Source: Madurella fahalii
Taxonomy: Eukaryota; Ascomycota; Sordariomycetes; Sordariales
Assembly: GCA_029876055.1 (NCBI GenBank)
Contig: CM056878.1
Span: forward strand, 3,534,001 to 3,598,000
Reading direction: 5' to 3'
DNA: 64,000 nucleotides
Shown here: positions 43,401 through 55,300 of the stretch, in pieces
How positions within the stretch are numbered: the stretch's first letter is position 1
How the letters are laid out: each line of letters begins with the position of its first letter
Notes under the pieces: model-generated
Database searches by the model: none
The model's input: the letters and a program-made list of their open reading frames with translations, nothing else
Told to the model about the DNA's origin: nothing
Position numbers and translations under genes: made by a program

Positions 43401-45394
43401 CCTCTCGTCCCTGGACACTAAAAAGTCTGTGGTAGAGGATAAGCCAAAGGCCCTAGGCGATGTCATCTCACTAATCGACTCATCCAAGAGAGTACCGAAG
43501 GAAGAACCCGTATCAGTTGGCCAGCCCATCTCGTTGGTGGGATCTACCGTCAAGACTCGCCCCCGTTCACCGACCAAGGTCCATGAGCAGGTGGCAGCCC
43601 TGGCGGCACTGAGCCAGCAGTCACCAAAGCCTGCTGAGCAAAGCGGTGAAGCTTCCCAACCCTCATCTCCGAAGAAGCTCGACATGAAGAGGATGTCGAG
43701 GTTCATGGACGAGCAAAACCAGACCAGCCCAAAGCCGGAACCGGTGAAATCGCGACCGTCTTCTCCGGTAAAGGATCGGTTTCCCGCCCTTGCAAGTCCC
43801 TCGCCCGCCAAGCAGCCGGCAAACGATCCGGTTGAGCTGAAGCCTGCGCTCCCGGTCAAGAGCGGGCTGTTTGGGGGTGTTGGCTTGGGCTTGTCACAGC
43901 CGACCACAGCACGCAACCCCGTAGTAGGCGCTGAGAAGCCGCCACAGGTGCCCCCCAAGGGAGCTAGACCGCTTCCGCCTCCTCCAGCCATGGCGTCGCC
44001 CCCTGCTGTGGCATCTCCTAGAATTCCATCACCCGTCCGGTCGCCAGGCAAGCAGTCATCTGACGTGTCGGCTCTCCTCAACGACTTCTTCGGGCCCGAG
44101 CGTCCCAAGCGCAAGTACACGGCGGACGCAGCCGAGATCCTCATGAGGCGGCCGGCGTCGACGGCCACGGTCCAGACGCAGCGGTCTCAGCTCTTCCAGC
44201 TGTCAGCCGAAGGCAAGAAGATCCCGGTGCCCACACACCACGAGCGGGTCCTGTTTGAGCGTGAGATGTACGTCTGCCCGCATACTTTCATCGACGGCGC
44301 CGGAAAGAAGGTAAGCGAGGTCTACTTTTGGGCCGGCGACGAGGTGCCCGAGTCGGTCGTCGACGATGCCCATCTCTTTGCCGCGCGCGAGGCCAGAGCC
44401 TTCGGTGGGAAACTGGTCAAGCTGTCACAGGGTAAGGAAACCTCCGAGTTCCTGCAGGCCCTCGGCGGAATCGTCATCGTCCGCCGCGGGTCCAGCAACA
44501 AGTACGACTCGCTCGCGCCAAACATGCTCTGCGGCCGGCGCTACCTCGGCCAGGTCGCCTTTGACGAGGTCGATTTCTCGCCGCTGAGCCTGTGCTCGGG
44601 CTTTCCGTACCTCATCTCGCAACAGGGGAAGTGCTACCTCTGGAAGGGCAAAGGCAGCGATGTCGAGGAGCTGGGTTGCGCCCGCCTCGTGGGGATGGAT
44701 CTGGCATTGATGGGCGAGCTGCTGGAAGTAGAAGAGGGCAACGAGCCCAAGAGCTTCTGGCAGGACGTCTTTGGCGGCGGCAGCCGTCCCAGCTCGGCAG
44801 ACCACTGGAGGTTGAAGCCCAACTATGACAAGTACTCTGGCCGGCTGTTTTGCGCAGACGCGGGCGAGAAACACCAGGTTAGTTTCAATTTCCTTTTCCC
44901 TTCCCCCCCCTTTTTCTCCCCCGCCTGGCCCCAACCCAACAGGCAATCTAATCCAGAAGGCATTTCTCTAGATCACCGAAATCTCCCCCTTCAACCAGAC
45001 CGACCTGCTCCCGTCCAAGATCTACGTCCTCGACGCCTTCTTCGAGATGTACATCATCGTCGGGGCGCGCTCGCAGCACCAGTACGCCGCGTTCCGCAAC
45101 GCGCTCGACTTTGCGCAGGAGTACGCCATCCTGGCGGCGGGCATGGAGGACCGGCCGTTTGTGCCCATCTCGACGGTCGTGCTCGAGGGCATCCCGCGCG
45201 ACCTGAAGAGCGTGTTTAGGAAGTGGCGGGATGCGGGGAGCCCGACGGTCATGAATGTTAGCCCCGCCAACTCGTCGGCGGCAACGCCAGCTCCGGGGGG
45301 GAGTAGTGGGGCAAGCGGGAGTCCGTTGAAGAGGGCGAGGAGTTTGAGGGTCGTGCCGTTGACGCAGGCCATGCAGGCGTTGGCGCTGGAGTGA
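40440..45394 (+). CDS. Gelsolin-repeat domain protein with long disordered N-terminus
   Basis: A large actin-associated-type protein of 1537 residues. Exons are 40440-40578, 40826-44877 and 44972-45394. The N-terminus is a charged coiled-coil (FLRSVELLKGRREEEDEARS), and residues 50-1050 are Ser/Pro/Lys-rich and probably disordered, with many S-P and K-P repeats. This layout matches fungal proteins with a DUF4045 region and C-terminal gelsolin repeats. From about residue 1150 the gelsolin-like repeats appear: HTFIDGAGKKVSEVYFWAGD, CYLWKGKGSDVEELGCARLV and, after the last intron, FNQTDLLPSKIYVLDAFFEM. Actin or membrane binding is inferred from the family; no typical calcium site was checked residue by residue. 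Long antisense frames here (such as 43158-44168) are shadows of Pro/Ser codons. Confidence 0.82.
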
Positions 45395-46028
45395 GTGGGA
45401 CTGTGATAGACTTTTTTTTTGTTTTGCTCTTGTGAGCATCTTGTTCTGTCTTGTTTGGGGTGGTTTGTTCACTCAGCTCGTCATCTGGACTATCTCGCCA
45501 TCTAAGGATGGTTGGTCTGCATCGCTGCATGGGTCTTCTGTCGTTTCTTTGTACTCAAGCATTGGAGGCTCGCTTGCTAGATGGGATGGTTGGCGACGGA
45601 GTTGTCTTACGAGACGGCGGGGGCTGGGATATCCGTCGCATGTCGGCGTTGGGGTGTTTGTCGGTATAATACATAATCTGCATGCATATACCTCTGACCT
45701 GTGATGTCCTGTAGTCGTGTATTGCTTGTTCGGGTAAGGCGAAACTGTGGCGTGGCACTGTACGTTGGCCAGACCTCTCTGCCTTGGCCATCTCGAATTT
45801 CACCCTCGAGATAGTACGGGGGGTTAGAGCTCTGATGGCATCCTTTTCTTCGGAGGCCGGCTTGTTGCCAGTATCTATCCCTACCAAACCAAACGCCGGG
45901 TATCACGCCCTTTCCGTTTCCTCCCGAGCCGTAATGTATCTCTCGGCAACGCCCGCCAGTTGAAAAAACCTTCTCACCCATTATAGACAAAGTCATATCC
46001 ATCCTCCCTCCCCCAGCCGGTATCATTT
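45395..46028. other. Convergent 3' spacer
   Basis: This 634-bp spacer separates the gelsolin-domain gene (plus) and Mediator subunit 10 (minus). It should contain both 3' untranslated regions. The open frames 45432-45704 and 45607-46026 are unrecognisable. Confidence 0.5.
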
Positions 46029-46785
46029 TTATTGCTGCTGCTGTCCTCCCTGCCCCACACTAGAAGAAGAACCACCACCACCAGCACCCCCTCCTACCTC
46101 CTCCTGTTTTATCATCGTCGTCGTCGTAGTAGTCGTCGTCATAGGCCCGCCAGTCGCCTCCACCACCCGGCGCGCGTCCTCGGCCACCTCGGGCATGGCC
46201 GCGCCCATCTCGCGCGCCAGGACGTCGCGGAAGTCGCCAAACGCGTGCATCTTGCCCCGCATCAGCTGGTTCAGGCGGCGGACCAGCTCGACGAACTCGC
46301 GCGTGTAGATGTCCGGGTTGCGCCCGTTCTCGACGTACTCGATCAGCGGCTCCGGGATGCCGGGGACCGACGACGGCGGGAGCGCCGACGCGGAGCGGTG
46401 CACTTGTAGTAGGGAGGCGTCGAGCGATTGGCTGTTTGCTTTGTTAACGAGGAGCAGGGGGAAACGGTTAGGGGCGCGGCGTGGTGTTGTGGGGTTTGGT
46501 TATTTGCGGGAAGGGGGAAGGGGGGAACGGGGAACGGGGGAGGGAGAAGGGAGGAGGGACGGACAGGTCTTGGGCTAGGGCTTCGCGCGACGGTCGTCCG
46601 GCTGAGTCGTAGTTGGACACTTGGGCGAGGATCTGGAAGAGGTCTTGGATCACATTCTTGACGTTCTCTGCGGCGGAGGCGGTTAGTTGCTAGGTAAACC
46701 GGTGCGGATTGGGTTCGGAGGAGGGAGGACGGAGGACGGAGGACAAACCTTGGACCGATTGCAGGTCGGTATTGACTGGTGCCAT
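46029..46785 (-). CDS. MED10: Mediator complex subunit 10
   Basis: Med10 (yeast Nut2) is part of the middle module of Mediator, bridging activators to RNA polymerase II. Exons 46785-46749, 46667-46565 and 46431-46029 give 180 residues. The first exon encodes MAPVNTDLQSVQ, the second NVKNVIQDLFQILAQVSNYD, and the third QSLDASLLQVHRSASALPPS, then PEPLIEYVENGRNPDIYTRE and FVELVRRLNQLMRGKMHAFG, which is the Med10 signature. The C-terminus has a threonine run, a Gly/Ser stretch and a final glutamine run, low-complexity sequence often variable in Mediator proteins. The second intron (46564-46432) starts GTCCGT, a weak donor; it was chosen because it restores LAQDLQSLDASLL. Confidence 0.93.
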
Positions 46786-47514
46786 GGATGGTAAGACCAG
46801 AGTACGAGGTTGGTTGGGCGTGCTTGTGAGCGCGATTGTGTAGTTGAAGTGGATTGGATCGGGGGGAGAGTCCAGCGGATGGTTGATTGTAGTGATGTTG
46901 GGCGGAAAAACCGACCAATCAAAGGGCTTGGCGACCGCCAAGACGCAGATCGGTACAGTGCAGTACCTCTTTCCACCTATGACCCCGCATGGTATTCGAA
47001 GTATCAAGAAGTTCTCTTGTGACGCTAAGAATGTATCCGGATTTACACCAGACGTAAAAGAAGCTGTTGCCAGAGGCCCTATTACTTCGGTGAAAATGGT
47101 GTCAGGGCCGTCGAGGTAGATGATTGTTAAACTGAACCCCCTGTCAAGAGTTTCGCTGCATAGCGTTACTATAACATGGTACCGTACAACCCTAAGATGT
47201 GCTATGGGTGTGATCCCGAAGCCAACGTCTTTAATCCAATAAAGTGGCTGGCGCAAGGTGTTAAGCTCCCGCAGTCACAAAGACGAAGGGATCTATCCAA
47301 GGAAGTCACAATATCCTGAGATGCATCCGCGCGTAGCTCTGACTTGACGGGTTGTGACTTCACAAATCCAGCTTACCCGACTCAACTGGCTCAACTTCGT
47401 CCAGCCCAATTTGCATCTGTGCCGAGGCTTGATACCACGAGCTCTCCCGCCAGGTTGACATGACGCCCACCGAGATGAAAGATAATCCTGCTCCCATCGT
47501 TCCAGCCCGGGGAC
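46786..47514. promoter_or_regulatory. Divergent intergenic region, MED10 / SRPK-type kinase
   Basis: About 730 bp between divergent starts. Near the kinase, an upstream ATG at 47460 opens a short frame that overlaps the main start codon. The minus-strand frames here extend from the MED10 leader and are not supported as coding. Confidence 0.45.
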
Positions 47515-48911
47515 ATGTCGCCCAGCGCCGGGGTTGCTCCACGAACCCCGCGCCGAGGTGGGCCGACCGAGCGGGTGCCCGACCCGGGTGACATCGAAGA
47601 GGGCAGAGACGCATACCGGCCCGGCGGATTTCATCCTGTTTACATCGGGGATGTGTATGCCGACAAATACAAAATCCTAAACAAGATTGGATACGGTGTT
47701 TACTCGACAGTCTGGCTAGTCAGGGACTTGACAAAGCCGTAAGCCAATCACTGTCGTTGGCCACTCTACGGGTTTCAGTATGCTAACCAAACGTGTAAAC
47801 TCTGCGCTACAGGGTCGATGATGAACGCAGGTTCCTAGCTCTTAAGGTTCTCAGTGCCGAGTGCTATCGACAGGACAAGCCTATATTTGAGAGAGAGATC
47901 CTCACTCATCTTCGTAATGGAGACCGTCGCCTACTTGGCTACAAGTATGTTTGTCACCTCATCGACGACTTCGAGCACCGAGGGCCGAACGGAACTCATG
48001 TCTGCCTTGTGTTTGAGCTTATGGGAGAGACGATGCGGAGCTTTGGCGCTTGGTTTGAAGAGAGCATGATCCCGTACTCGGTTATGCGCAGGTTTACCGT
48101 CCAACTCCTGGCGGCCCTTGATTTTGCACACCACCACGATGTGATTCATACGGGTAAGTTTTCCTTGGCCGCTGGTCAGGATTCGCACTTCAAGGATGCT
48201 GACAAGCGCGTAGATATCAAACCGGACAACATTTTCGTCAAGTTTCGGGACAGTTCTCTCATCGAGTCGGGTTACCTCGCCAATGTTCCTATTCCGCAGC
48301 AGGATAGAGCCGAAGAGAGGCACACTCCGATTCAGTCCACGCCACTTCGCTGCTATTACTTCGGCGACGCAGATCATACGCGGTTTGCCGAGTTCGATAT
48401 CGCCCTGGGCGACTGGGGAGTATCCAGCTGGGCTACGCAGCACCTTACCGAACGCATCCAGCCCGTCGCTCTCCGGGCCCCCGAGGTTTTGATTGAGGGC
48501 CCCTGGGACAAGACCGCTGATTGGTGGAACCTGGGCGCTCTGCTTCTCGAGCTCTACCGTGCAGTACGCATGTTCGACGGGAGAGTTCCGCCCGACGGAC
48601 ATTACGAACTTAAAGAGCATGTGGCTGAGACTGTAGATCCCTTCGGCCCCTTTCCGAAAGAGTTGCTGGAGAAGGGAAATCAGGACCTTGTTCGGCATAT
48701 CTTTGATGACGAAGGAAAGCCCAAAGACTACCCTCCGTTAAATGGACAACCCCTGGCACCCGAAAAGTATATGCCAGGTTTGAGCCAGGAGGCCAGGGAT
48801 GAGTTCGCCTCTTTCCTTATGGCCATGATGAGGATAGATCCGACGGAACGGCTCTCAGCAGAGGATCTGTTGGCCCATCCTTGGGTGGGGGTGCGAGTTC
48901 GTGTCGTCTAA
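47515..48911 (+). CDS. SRPK-type serine/threonine protein kinase
   Basis: A protein kinase of the SR-protein kinase family. Exons 47515-47738, 47813-48153 and 48214-48911 give 420 residues. The start is followed by YRPGGFHPVYIGDVYADKYK, the usual lead-in of SRPKs, then the glycine loop KIGYGVYSTVWL. The catalytic Lys is in FLALKVLSAE. The HRD motif is replaced by VIHTDIKPDNIF, the HTD-I-K-P-D-N form typical of SRPKs. DFG is DWG in ALGDWGVSSW and APEV marks the end of the activation segment. The spacer between the two kinase halves is short compared with yeast Sky1 and human SRPK1, as in many filamentous-fungal SRPK-like expansions. The substrate is unknown; nucleocytoplasmic SR proteins are the family's usual target. 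Confidence 0.85.
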
Positions 48912-50130
48912 TCCCCATGACCTGAGATAGATACAGTGCGATTGGTCCACTCAAGCAACGTGCCCATAAATCTTCTTGACGCGAGACTTCCACCTGCCGG
49001 CCAGCCCTCCCACCTGGGTCCCCATCACATCCCAACAACCACCGAGGTCGCTCAGCCGCTTGAAGGTGCTGCCCATCTTCCTTGCCGGGCCCTAACCCAT
49101 CACCACTGTGACGGGCTAGCTCTGTTGTCAGGCGTGCTTGGCCCCTTTCCATCACCTCAAGCCAATGAATTCGTATCAATGTGATAGCTTCTGAAGGTGG
49201 CAGCTATGAGTATGCAATGGGACAGGTAAGCTTTGGTTTCTGGATTTGCGGTAATGCTACGAAAATCATAGTGCGCTTGAGAATTGAGGGCGGTATTCTC
49301 GTCAGGTTACGAGGTCGTATCGGCCCTGGCCAGAATTTGTGCGGGCTACTGAATGCCGTAGTCTGATGGATAAGATGATGTTACTCAATAAAGAAAAGTA
49401 AAAGGGTGCTAAGTGCCCCAAGAAATACCGCGATATAGGTGGTAGTCATGTTAGATATAAGATGCTGTCTAACTGATGTTGATAATGAATAGGTCTATTC
49501 CATACTGTATAGAATGAATCGCTCGCGTCGAGGCAAAGCCTACCCCAAAATCAATGTAAGCACGCATGAGCTTGACACATCACTCACACAACTCAAAGGG
49601 AAAGAACCAATAGGCATTTTTGCAGATAACTACCTAACAAACATTTTACCCATGTACTCCTACAATCCCGATGCGCACCCGCCGATGTAAGAACCCAACA
49701 AGCACCCCTCATCCAGAGCCGCGAAACTCCATCCATCCTAGTCACAACCAACGCCACCCGAGACCGCCACGAATACTCGGCGACTCGAAAATTACAAAAC
49801 CCGTACAAGAAAACTCAACAAGAAATACCAAATCCTGCGCAGAGGAAGGTGTACCCGAGCTATAAGAGTGGTGCCACCCACGAACCGCCCGACGCACGCC
49901 CGCCCCACGCTGGCTGGTCCAGGAAACCCCCCAGCCGATCTTATGCAACAGCAACGAAAACGAAAACGAAAATGAAAACGCCGGCCATGATAACAACGCC
50001 AGCAGCCCGCTAACCGCCTGTGCCGGCACAAAAGATTCCCTCATCCCACCATAGGAGCGAGAAAGCCGATCCCAGCCCAGCCCGCCCAAATTCCCAGCGT
50101 GATCCAACGGCCGTTTCCCAGCCGCGACAT
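48912..50130. other. 1.2-kb convergent 3' region
   Basis: Lies between the 3' ends of the SRPK-type kinase (plus) and the unrecognised nuclear-protein gene (minus). Short repeated GAAAAC/GAAAAT units sit at 49954-49980. A minus-strand frame at 48817-49179 and others lack any recognisable domain. I see no gene. Confidence 0.45.
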
Positions 50131-52314
50131 CTACTTCCGCATCTTGGGTCGCGCAAGCATGTTCAATCGGCTCAGACTGATCCCCTGCCTCTTCTTGACC
50201 GGGCTAGGCGTGGCCTGCGCGTCCGTCGAGGCCGCCAGCCTCGCCTTTTTCGGGCTCGCGCTCATAACCACTCTCTTCCTGGCGCTTACCGTCCCAAGCC
50301 CGGTCAGTCTTGGCGCCAGCAGCGCATCCCCCTCGGGCACCTCCTCCTGCCTGCGCTTCTTGGCCGCGCGCTCCGCCGCCTCCTGCTCGGCCTCCTCCTC
50401 GTCGGTGCTGACACGGTGGCGCTTCTTGTTGGTCATGCCGTGCGGCAGCGCCAGGAACACGCTCCGCGGCGCCTCGTTCTCCTTGTTGTTAGGGCTCGAG
50501 ACCGACGCGGCGGGCATGGACGTGGACGTGGATGTGGGCGTGGGGAAACTGCCTGGCATGTTCTCCGAGGGTAGGATCGAAGGGCGGACGGCGCGGACGC
50601 TGGCCTGGCCGGGGGAGGAGCCGAACGATTTGGAAGCGCTGCCGAAGCTGATGGTATGGTCGCTGCGGAACGTGAATTCGCTGGGGACCGAGGGCTCGGC
50701 AGACCCCGCCTTGAAGGTCTTGGGGGGTTCCGGGAGCGGCCGTCGAGCCGAGAGATCGGGATACGACACGTCGCCGTCGGCAGTCTGCTCCGCCATGATA
50801 GCGTCGAGAGAAGGGTAGTACACGTCTCCTAGGACCTGTCTAGACTTGGCCGGAGGGATGCCGGACTTGACCGGAGACGGCGAGTTTTGCGTCACGGCCG
50901 CACGCTGCGTCTCTGGTGTGAAAGCTACGCGCTTGGTGAGCTTGCGACCAGGAGTGGTCATTGGAACGGGCAGAATGTGCCTCTCCGGACGAACAGGACC
51001 CGGTGTCTTGGAGGTAAAAGCCGAAGGCAAGGGAAGTGCACTCTTGGTCTTAGTCGCGCTCGCTTTGGCGCCGCGGAGCATTGCTTTGACTCTATCAAAT
51101 CTGCTCTTAGGGCTCTTGATCTCACGGGTTTGCGCCGGCTCACTCTCCACAACCAGCCTGGCAGAAGTGAGATTACTCGTCGTAGCTGATCGGGGCATTC
51201 CGCTGAGTGTGGCCTTTGATGGTGACCTGATAAGCGAACCTTGGCAGGGAGTCTTGACGCTGGTAGCCCTAGCCAGAGACGACTTGGTCGGCGTCATGAG
51301 CGAATTCAGGTTAGACTTTGATCGGGGAATACCCGAACCGGCGGGTTTAGGCGCCGGGATTGAGCTGCCATCTCGTGAGACTGGCCGTTTGCTCGACGCG
51401 TCGTCCTCGACATGCTGCCGAGCACGCTTCGGGGTGGGTGCGGGCTCCTCGACAATAGCGTGCGCTTTGGTTTTGGCCGTAGCGGACGCCGGGGTGGGCT
51501 GCACGGCGCGGACTGTCTCGGGATCGTCGAGGTTCGCTCTGGATTGACTCCGCTTGACACCTGCCTTGAGCGGTGTCATTCGTCCTGGCTGGGCTCTGAA
51601 GGCTGACGGGTGGTTCTCGATTGAGTCCATTTTCTTGAATTCGGCCATGTGGGCGGCGCTGAACCTGCTGGCTTTTCCTTTTGCCTGGGCAATTCTACGG
51701 CCGCCGACATTTTCCTCCTCCATCTTCTCGGCTTCGCGCTTCGCTACCAACTCTGCCTTGATCTTGGCTGCCTCCTCACGCAGATCGTCCATCATACGCT
51801 GAGCTTCGGGTCCTAGCTTCAGATCCGAGGGTGTGTTGCGGGTAAAGCGGAAAGTGAAGGGGGATGATGGCGGCGCGACCCGAGAAGGCGTTGTCTGAGC
51901 CACGGCGGGGAGGCTGTCGTCGCGACTCGCCTTCTGTTTGATGTCGGTAAAACCAAGGCGCAAGCCGGATGAGGGGGGACCCATGGTCGGGTGGACTTTG
52001 CTGGGATGCATCTCCGACATGGGCGGCTTCATGGGCGATGAGCCGCTGGGCGTCCTGGGTACGCGGGGCGGAGAGGAAACGACAGCATCGAGGTTTTGCA
52101 CGGCGGCCTCGCCAGGGCTGTCGTCCCGCTCGGCGACAGAAGACAGAGTCGGAGCTTCGGTGCTTTGTTGTTTAGGCGCCTGGGGCCGGGCGAGACTGGT
52201 CAGTGGGCTTGCAATGGCGGTGCGAGACACAACGGCTTTTCATGGCCGCCATTGTTTACAGGGCTGTTTTCTCACCTTCGAGAGGCTTGCCAAGCGCGCA
52301 GAACGGCGTGCCAT
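50131..52314 (-). CDS. Basic disordered nuclear protein, possible chromatin/spindle factor
   Basis: I do not firmly recognise it. Exons 52314-52276 and 52179-50131 give 695 residues. The second exon was chosen to begin at CCCCAG|GCG, because an upstream acceptor breaks the frame; it begins APKQQSTEAPTLSS. The first exon, MARRSARLASLSK, has the xRRSxRLAS look common at the start of fungal nuclear proteins. The body is rich in Ser, Pro, Lys and Arg and is probably disordered, with one charged helix (DDLREEAAKIKAELVAKREA) and a conserved-looking short motif RFSAAHMAEFKKMDSIENHP. There are many S/T-P sites. The C-terminus has a KR-rich block (EERAAKKRRQ-like), and the last 40 residues contain RKRVVMSASPKKARL. 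The motif HxxxFKKMxSI loosely resembles one in NuSAP proteins, but this is from memory and weak. Confidence 0.6.
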
Positions 52315-55300
52315 GGTGTTGAGCGCTCGTCGCGAGCAGAAATCAATTGAATACTGCAGCCGGGGATGACCTCGAGCGCGGTAGTGTCGATATGGTACAA
52401 TGGCTAGAATGGAAATGGGAGCGGAAGGGATGATGTCAGGTTCGAGCGTTGAAATGGAAATGTGCGATTGAGTGGGGTGATGTTTGATTCGTTGGTGGTT
52501 GCTCAGAAAGTAAACAAACCTTGCGAATCTGGGCGAGCGTGATACCGTCTGGTGACACGGTGGGGCAGACGTTCGCACAGTACGCCAACCGCGTATCCCA
52601 TTGGTCCGACACGAGCAAGATCAACAACGTCTGCCAGCCGCCAACACTGACCATGGCACCGCTAGACATCCTCGACATCACTGTGGTGCTCGTTTGCGAG
52701 CGGGTAGAAGCGAAGGAAAATTCGGCATTTCGCGATGTCTCCAACAAAGACCGAAAGTCTCGAATCCCGGGCTATGGCAGACCGCGATCATCATTGTCAC
52801 TGACCTGCCCAGGCATCATCCCTTTCATTAACCCTTCAGGCTCTGCGGCGAGGCCAAAGGACTGCCCGAGATGACAACTGTTTGCGGCGACCCCGTGTTG
52901 TAGTAGAGACTAACTTTAAACCGCATGAAAAATGGTCCATCTGTCAACCCAATGGCCCTCTCAAACCCGAGTTTGACGTGCATGCGCCCTTTTGGAGACG
53001 CTTCCACAAAAGGCTCTGACAGAACAAGCCGGTCAAGGTAATGGAAATCAACAGGACAATCACTGGGACAAACTAAACTTGCGCCCCGCTTCCCAAGGAT
53101 GCCATCCATGATCGAGTATTTGCAAGGCGAGAATCTGCGTTGGAAAATACCTCAAGAAAGATTACACTTGGCCCAAACTGGGAGGTACATCGATATGAAG
53201 TCATTGCGGCGAAGTGAGTTTGCCCTCCAACTTTTTTTGAGCGCACTGATACGCCGGCAGCGCACGGGATGTTAGCGTGGCGCTAGAAGGCTTCGAGAAT
53301 GAATTATCTGCTGTAGCCCTCGAGCCCAGCCGAATCAACAGCCAAAGATGCACTCTCGGAGCAATGGGACTGCCGAGTGCTCGTTGCTTGTGTCGCGTGC
53401 GGTGTTTCGGTCTCGCGCCTCGAGCCGATGTGAAGGCGAGGTCCCGAGCCGTACCATGAGCCGAGACGTGGCAGCCAACACGTCTCATATGTGGTCCGAT
53501 TACACGATTATCATGCCGTCCGGCTTGTAATTTGTACGCATTCCGTGCGAGGAAGCCAAGCAGAGCATCCGTCAACAATACGCTTCGAAACCAAGCTTGT
53601 GGCACGGCAGTTTCCACACAAGCTTGCTCGTACGTTTGGTGCTCTCTACCTTTGCACAGAGCGCAGCGATCAGCTCCTCGGAGATGCACCTTCTCGATCT
53701 CAAGGGTGGGTTCAGCGAATAGAAGATCGACGGCAGGGCGGCTAATTCCCCGGGTCTCTGGTCGAGCCTTGCGACGTTGCAGAGCAATCGTTTCTTGCGT
53801 TCTGTTTCGATCCTCGGGACGGCCCTATAGATGGGCAAGGCATTTAAATATTTTGCACCAAAGGGACGAGGTTCTTTACCAGAGGGCTGTTCACTATTTG
53901 TCGACAAGTCAGAAAAAGGGTTCGTCTGCGGAATTCCCTTGACGCATGTCCCCCTCTTCGCTACCCCCCAAACTGGCTTGTGCATGGCGGGGGAGTTCCG
54001 CCCTGTTAGGTTAGGTGCCTTATTAGCGGGGTTGAAAGAAGGAACTTTGCAAAGTTACTGATTTCTGGGACACCGAGCTGGGAGCATTACGCAGGAGGCG
54101 ACTTGGATTGGGTCCCATGCCAGCGTAAGCTCTCCGAATCCCGAGCCAGTCTTGTCCAGCAGAATTTCCTGCAGTATCGATCTCAAAGCTCAATGTGATG
54201 CTGCAGCCCCCTGCAAGATGCATCTCGCAGCTTCTCTTCACACATGGGTGGCGGAAACCAAAGGCTCTGCAGAGCAAGTCCCGGCTGCGGCAGTATTCTT
54301 GCCAGCGACTGTTCTTGAGAGTACTGTCCAGATGGCCCCAAATACCGCATTCCGTGCAGGAGAACAGCGAAAACGAGTACAGAATTCAGGTGACTGAAGC
54401 ACAGCACGCTCCGCTGGAAGGAAGCCAGTATCAACCCCTAGCCCCGCCCTGCCATCCCAAACCTGAGGGTGGTGAGGGGGCTCAGGTGACCACCAAAAAT
54501 TTGGTCTTGGCGAGGCGTTGAGCAGAACCCCCGCTTCCCGCCCACAGGCAACATGACGCCAACACGGTATTGGATGTCAGCTGCAGGACGTCGTTCCTGA
54601 GATCAACCCGAGCTTGCCTTCAGTCTCCACCCCTCACCGTCGGGTTGGGATCACCGATGTCGGTGGCCAAAAGACGGTGGTTGACCATTCAAGACCCAGG
54701 TCCTCATGCAAAGACGCGAAACGCTGTTTGCGTTGCGTTCCCCGTGTCCCCAGCGTTCTCGCGGTTGCGTTTGGCGTTTGAACACACCCATTACGCCCAA
54801 CCTAACTTGTGGATTGTGAAAGACACTGCAGCCCGCCATAACTGACCTGGAATCGCATGTAGACACTTGCTTCGATAAGGGAGAGGTTTTCTCTCAACTC
54901 AAGAGCCGGTGGCACCTTGAGGCAAAGGCCCAATTCACAGTTCATCCCGGGCCAATGCTGTTCGAAACGGTGGACATTGCCTCGTTGGCAAGTCAAGAGG
55001 GGAGGGATTGGTGAGGGGAAAACTGGTTGTTCGTGTCGCGACTAGCGAGCGAGGTTCGCAATAGGTGAACACCCATGCCGGGCGTCCAATGCCGCTAGGG
55101 CGTTCTGGGCCATCCCCTAGTGACCACTGCAACCAAGCCGCCGACACCCGCCCATGCTCCCGGTAAGGGTTCCCGAGAAGCAGAGCGTCCGCGCAGGACT
55201 GCGCACCAAATGCATTCCAACAAGGGAAGGGGTATGTGGGTGACTTCAGGCCTAGGTACCTGGTTTTCATTAGTCACTCTATAACTAGGAGTGCCGCCCA

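Noticed and set aside
43158..44168. 336-codon minus-strand frame, and others at 41280-42038, inside the gelsolin-domain gene
   Set aside because: Long antisense frames arise from biased Pro/Ser/Lys codons; composition is low-complexity and there is no independent signal.
53201..53985. Minus-strand frames of 162 and 137 codons in the long intergenic region
   Set aside because: Cys/Arg/His-rich random-looking translations; opposite-strand frames of equal length overlap them.
54480..54500. GGTGACCACC as a possible part of a dispersed 5S rRNA gene
   Set aside because: Only this fragment matches; the rest of a 5S sequence is absent on either side.
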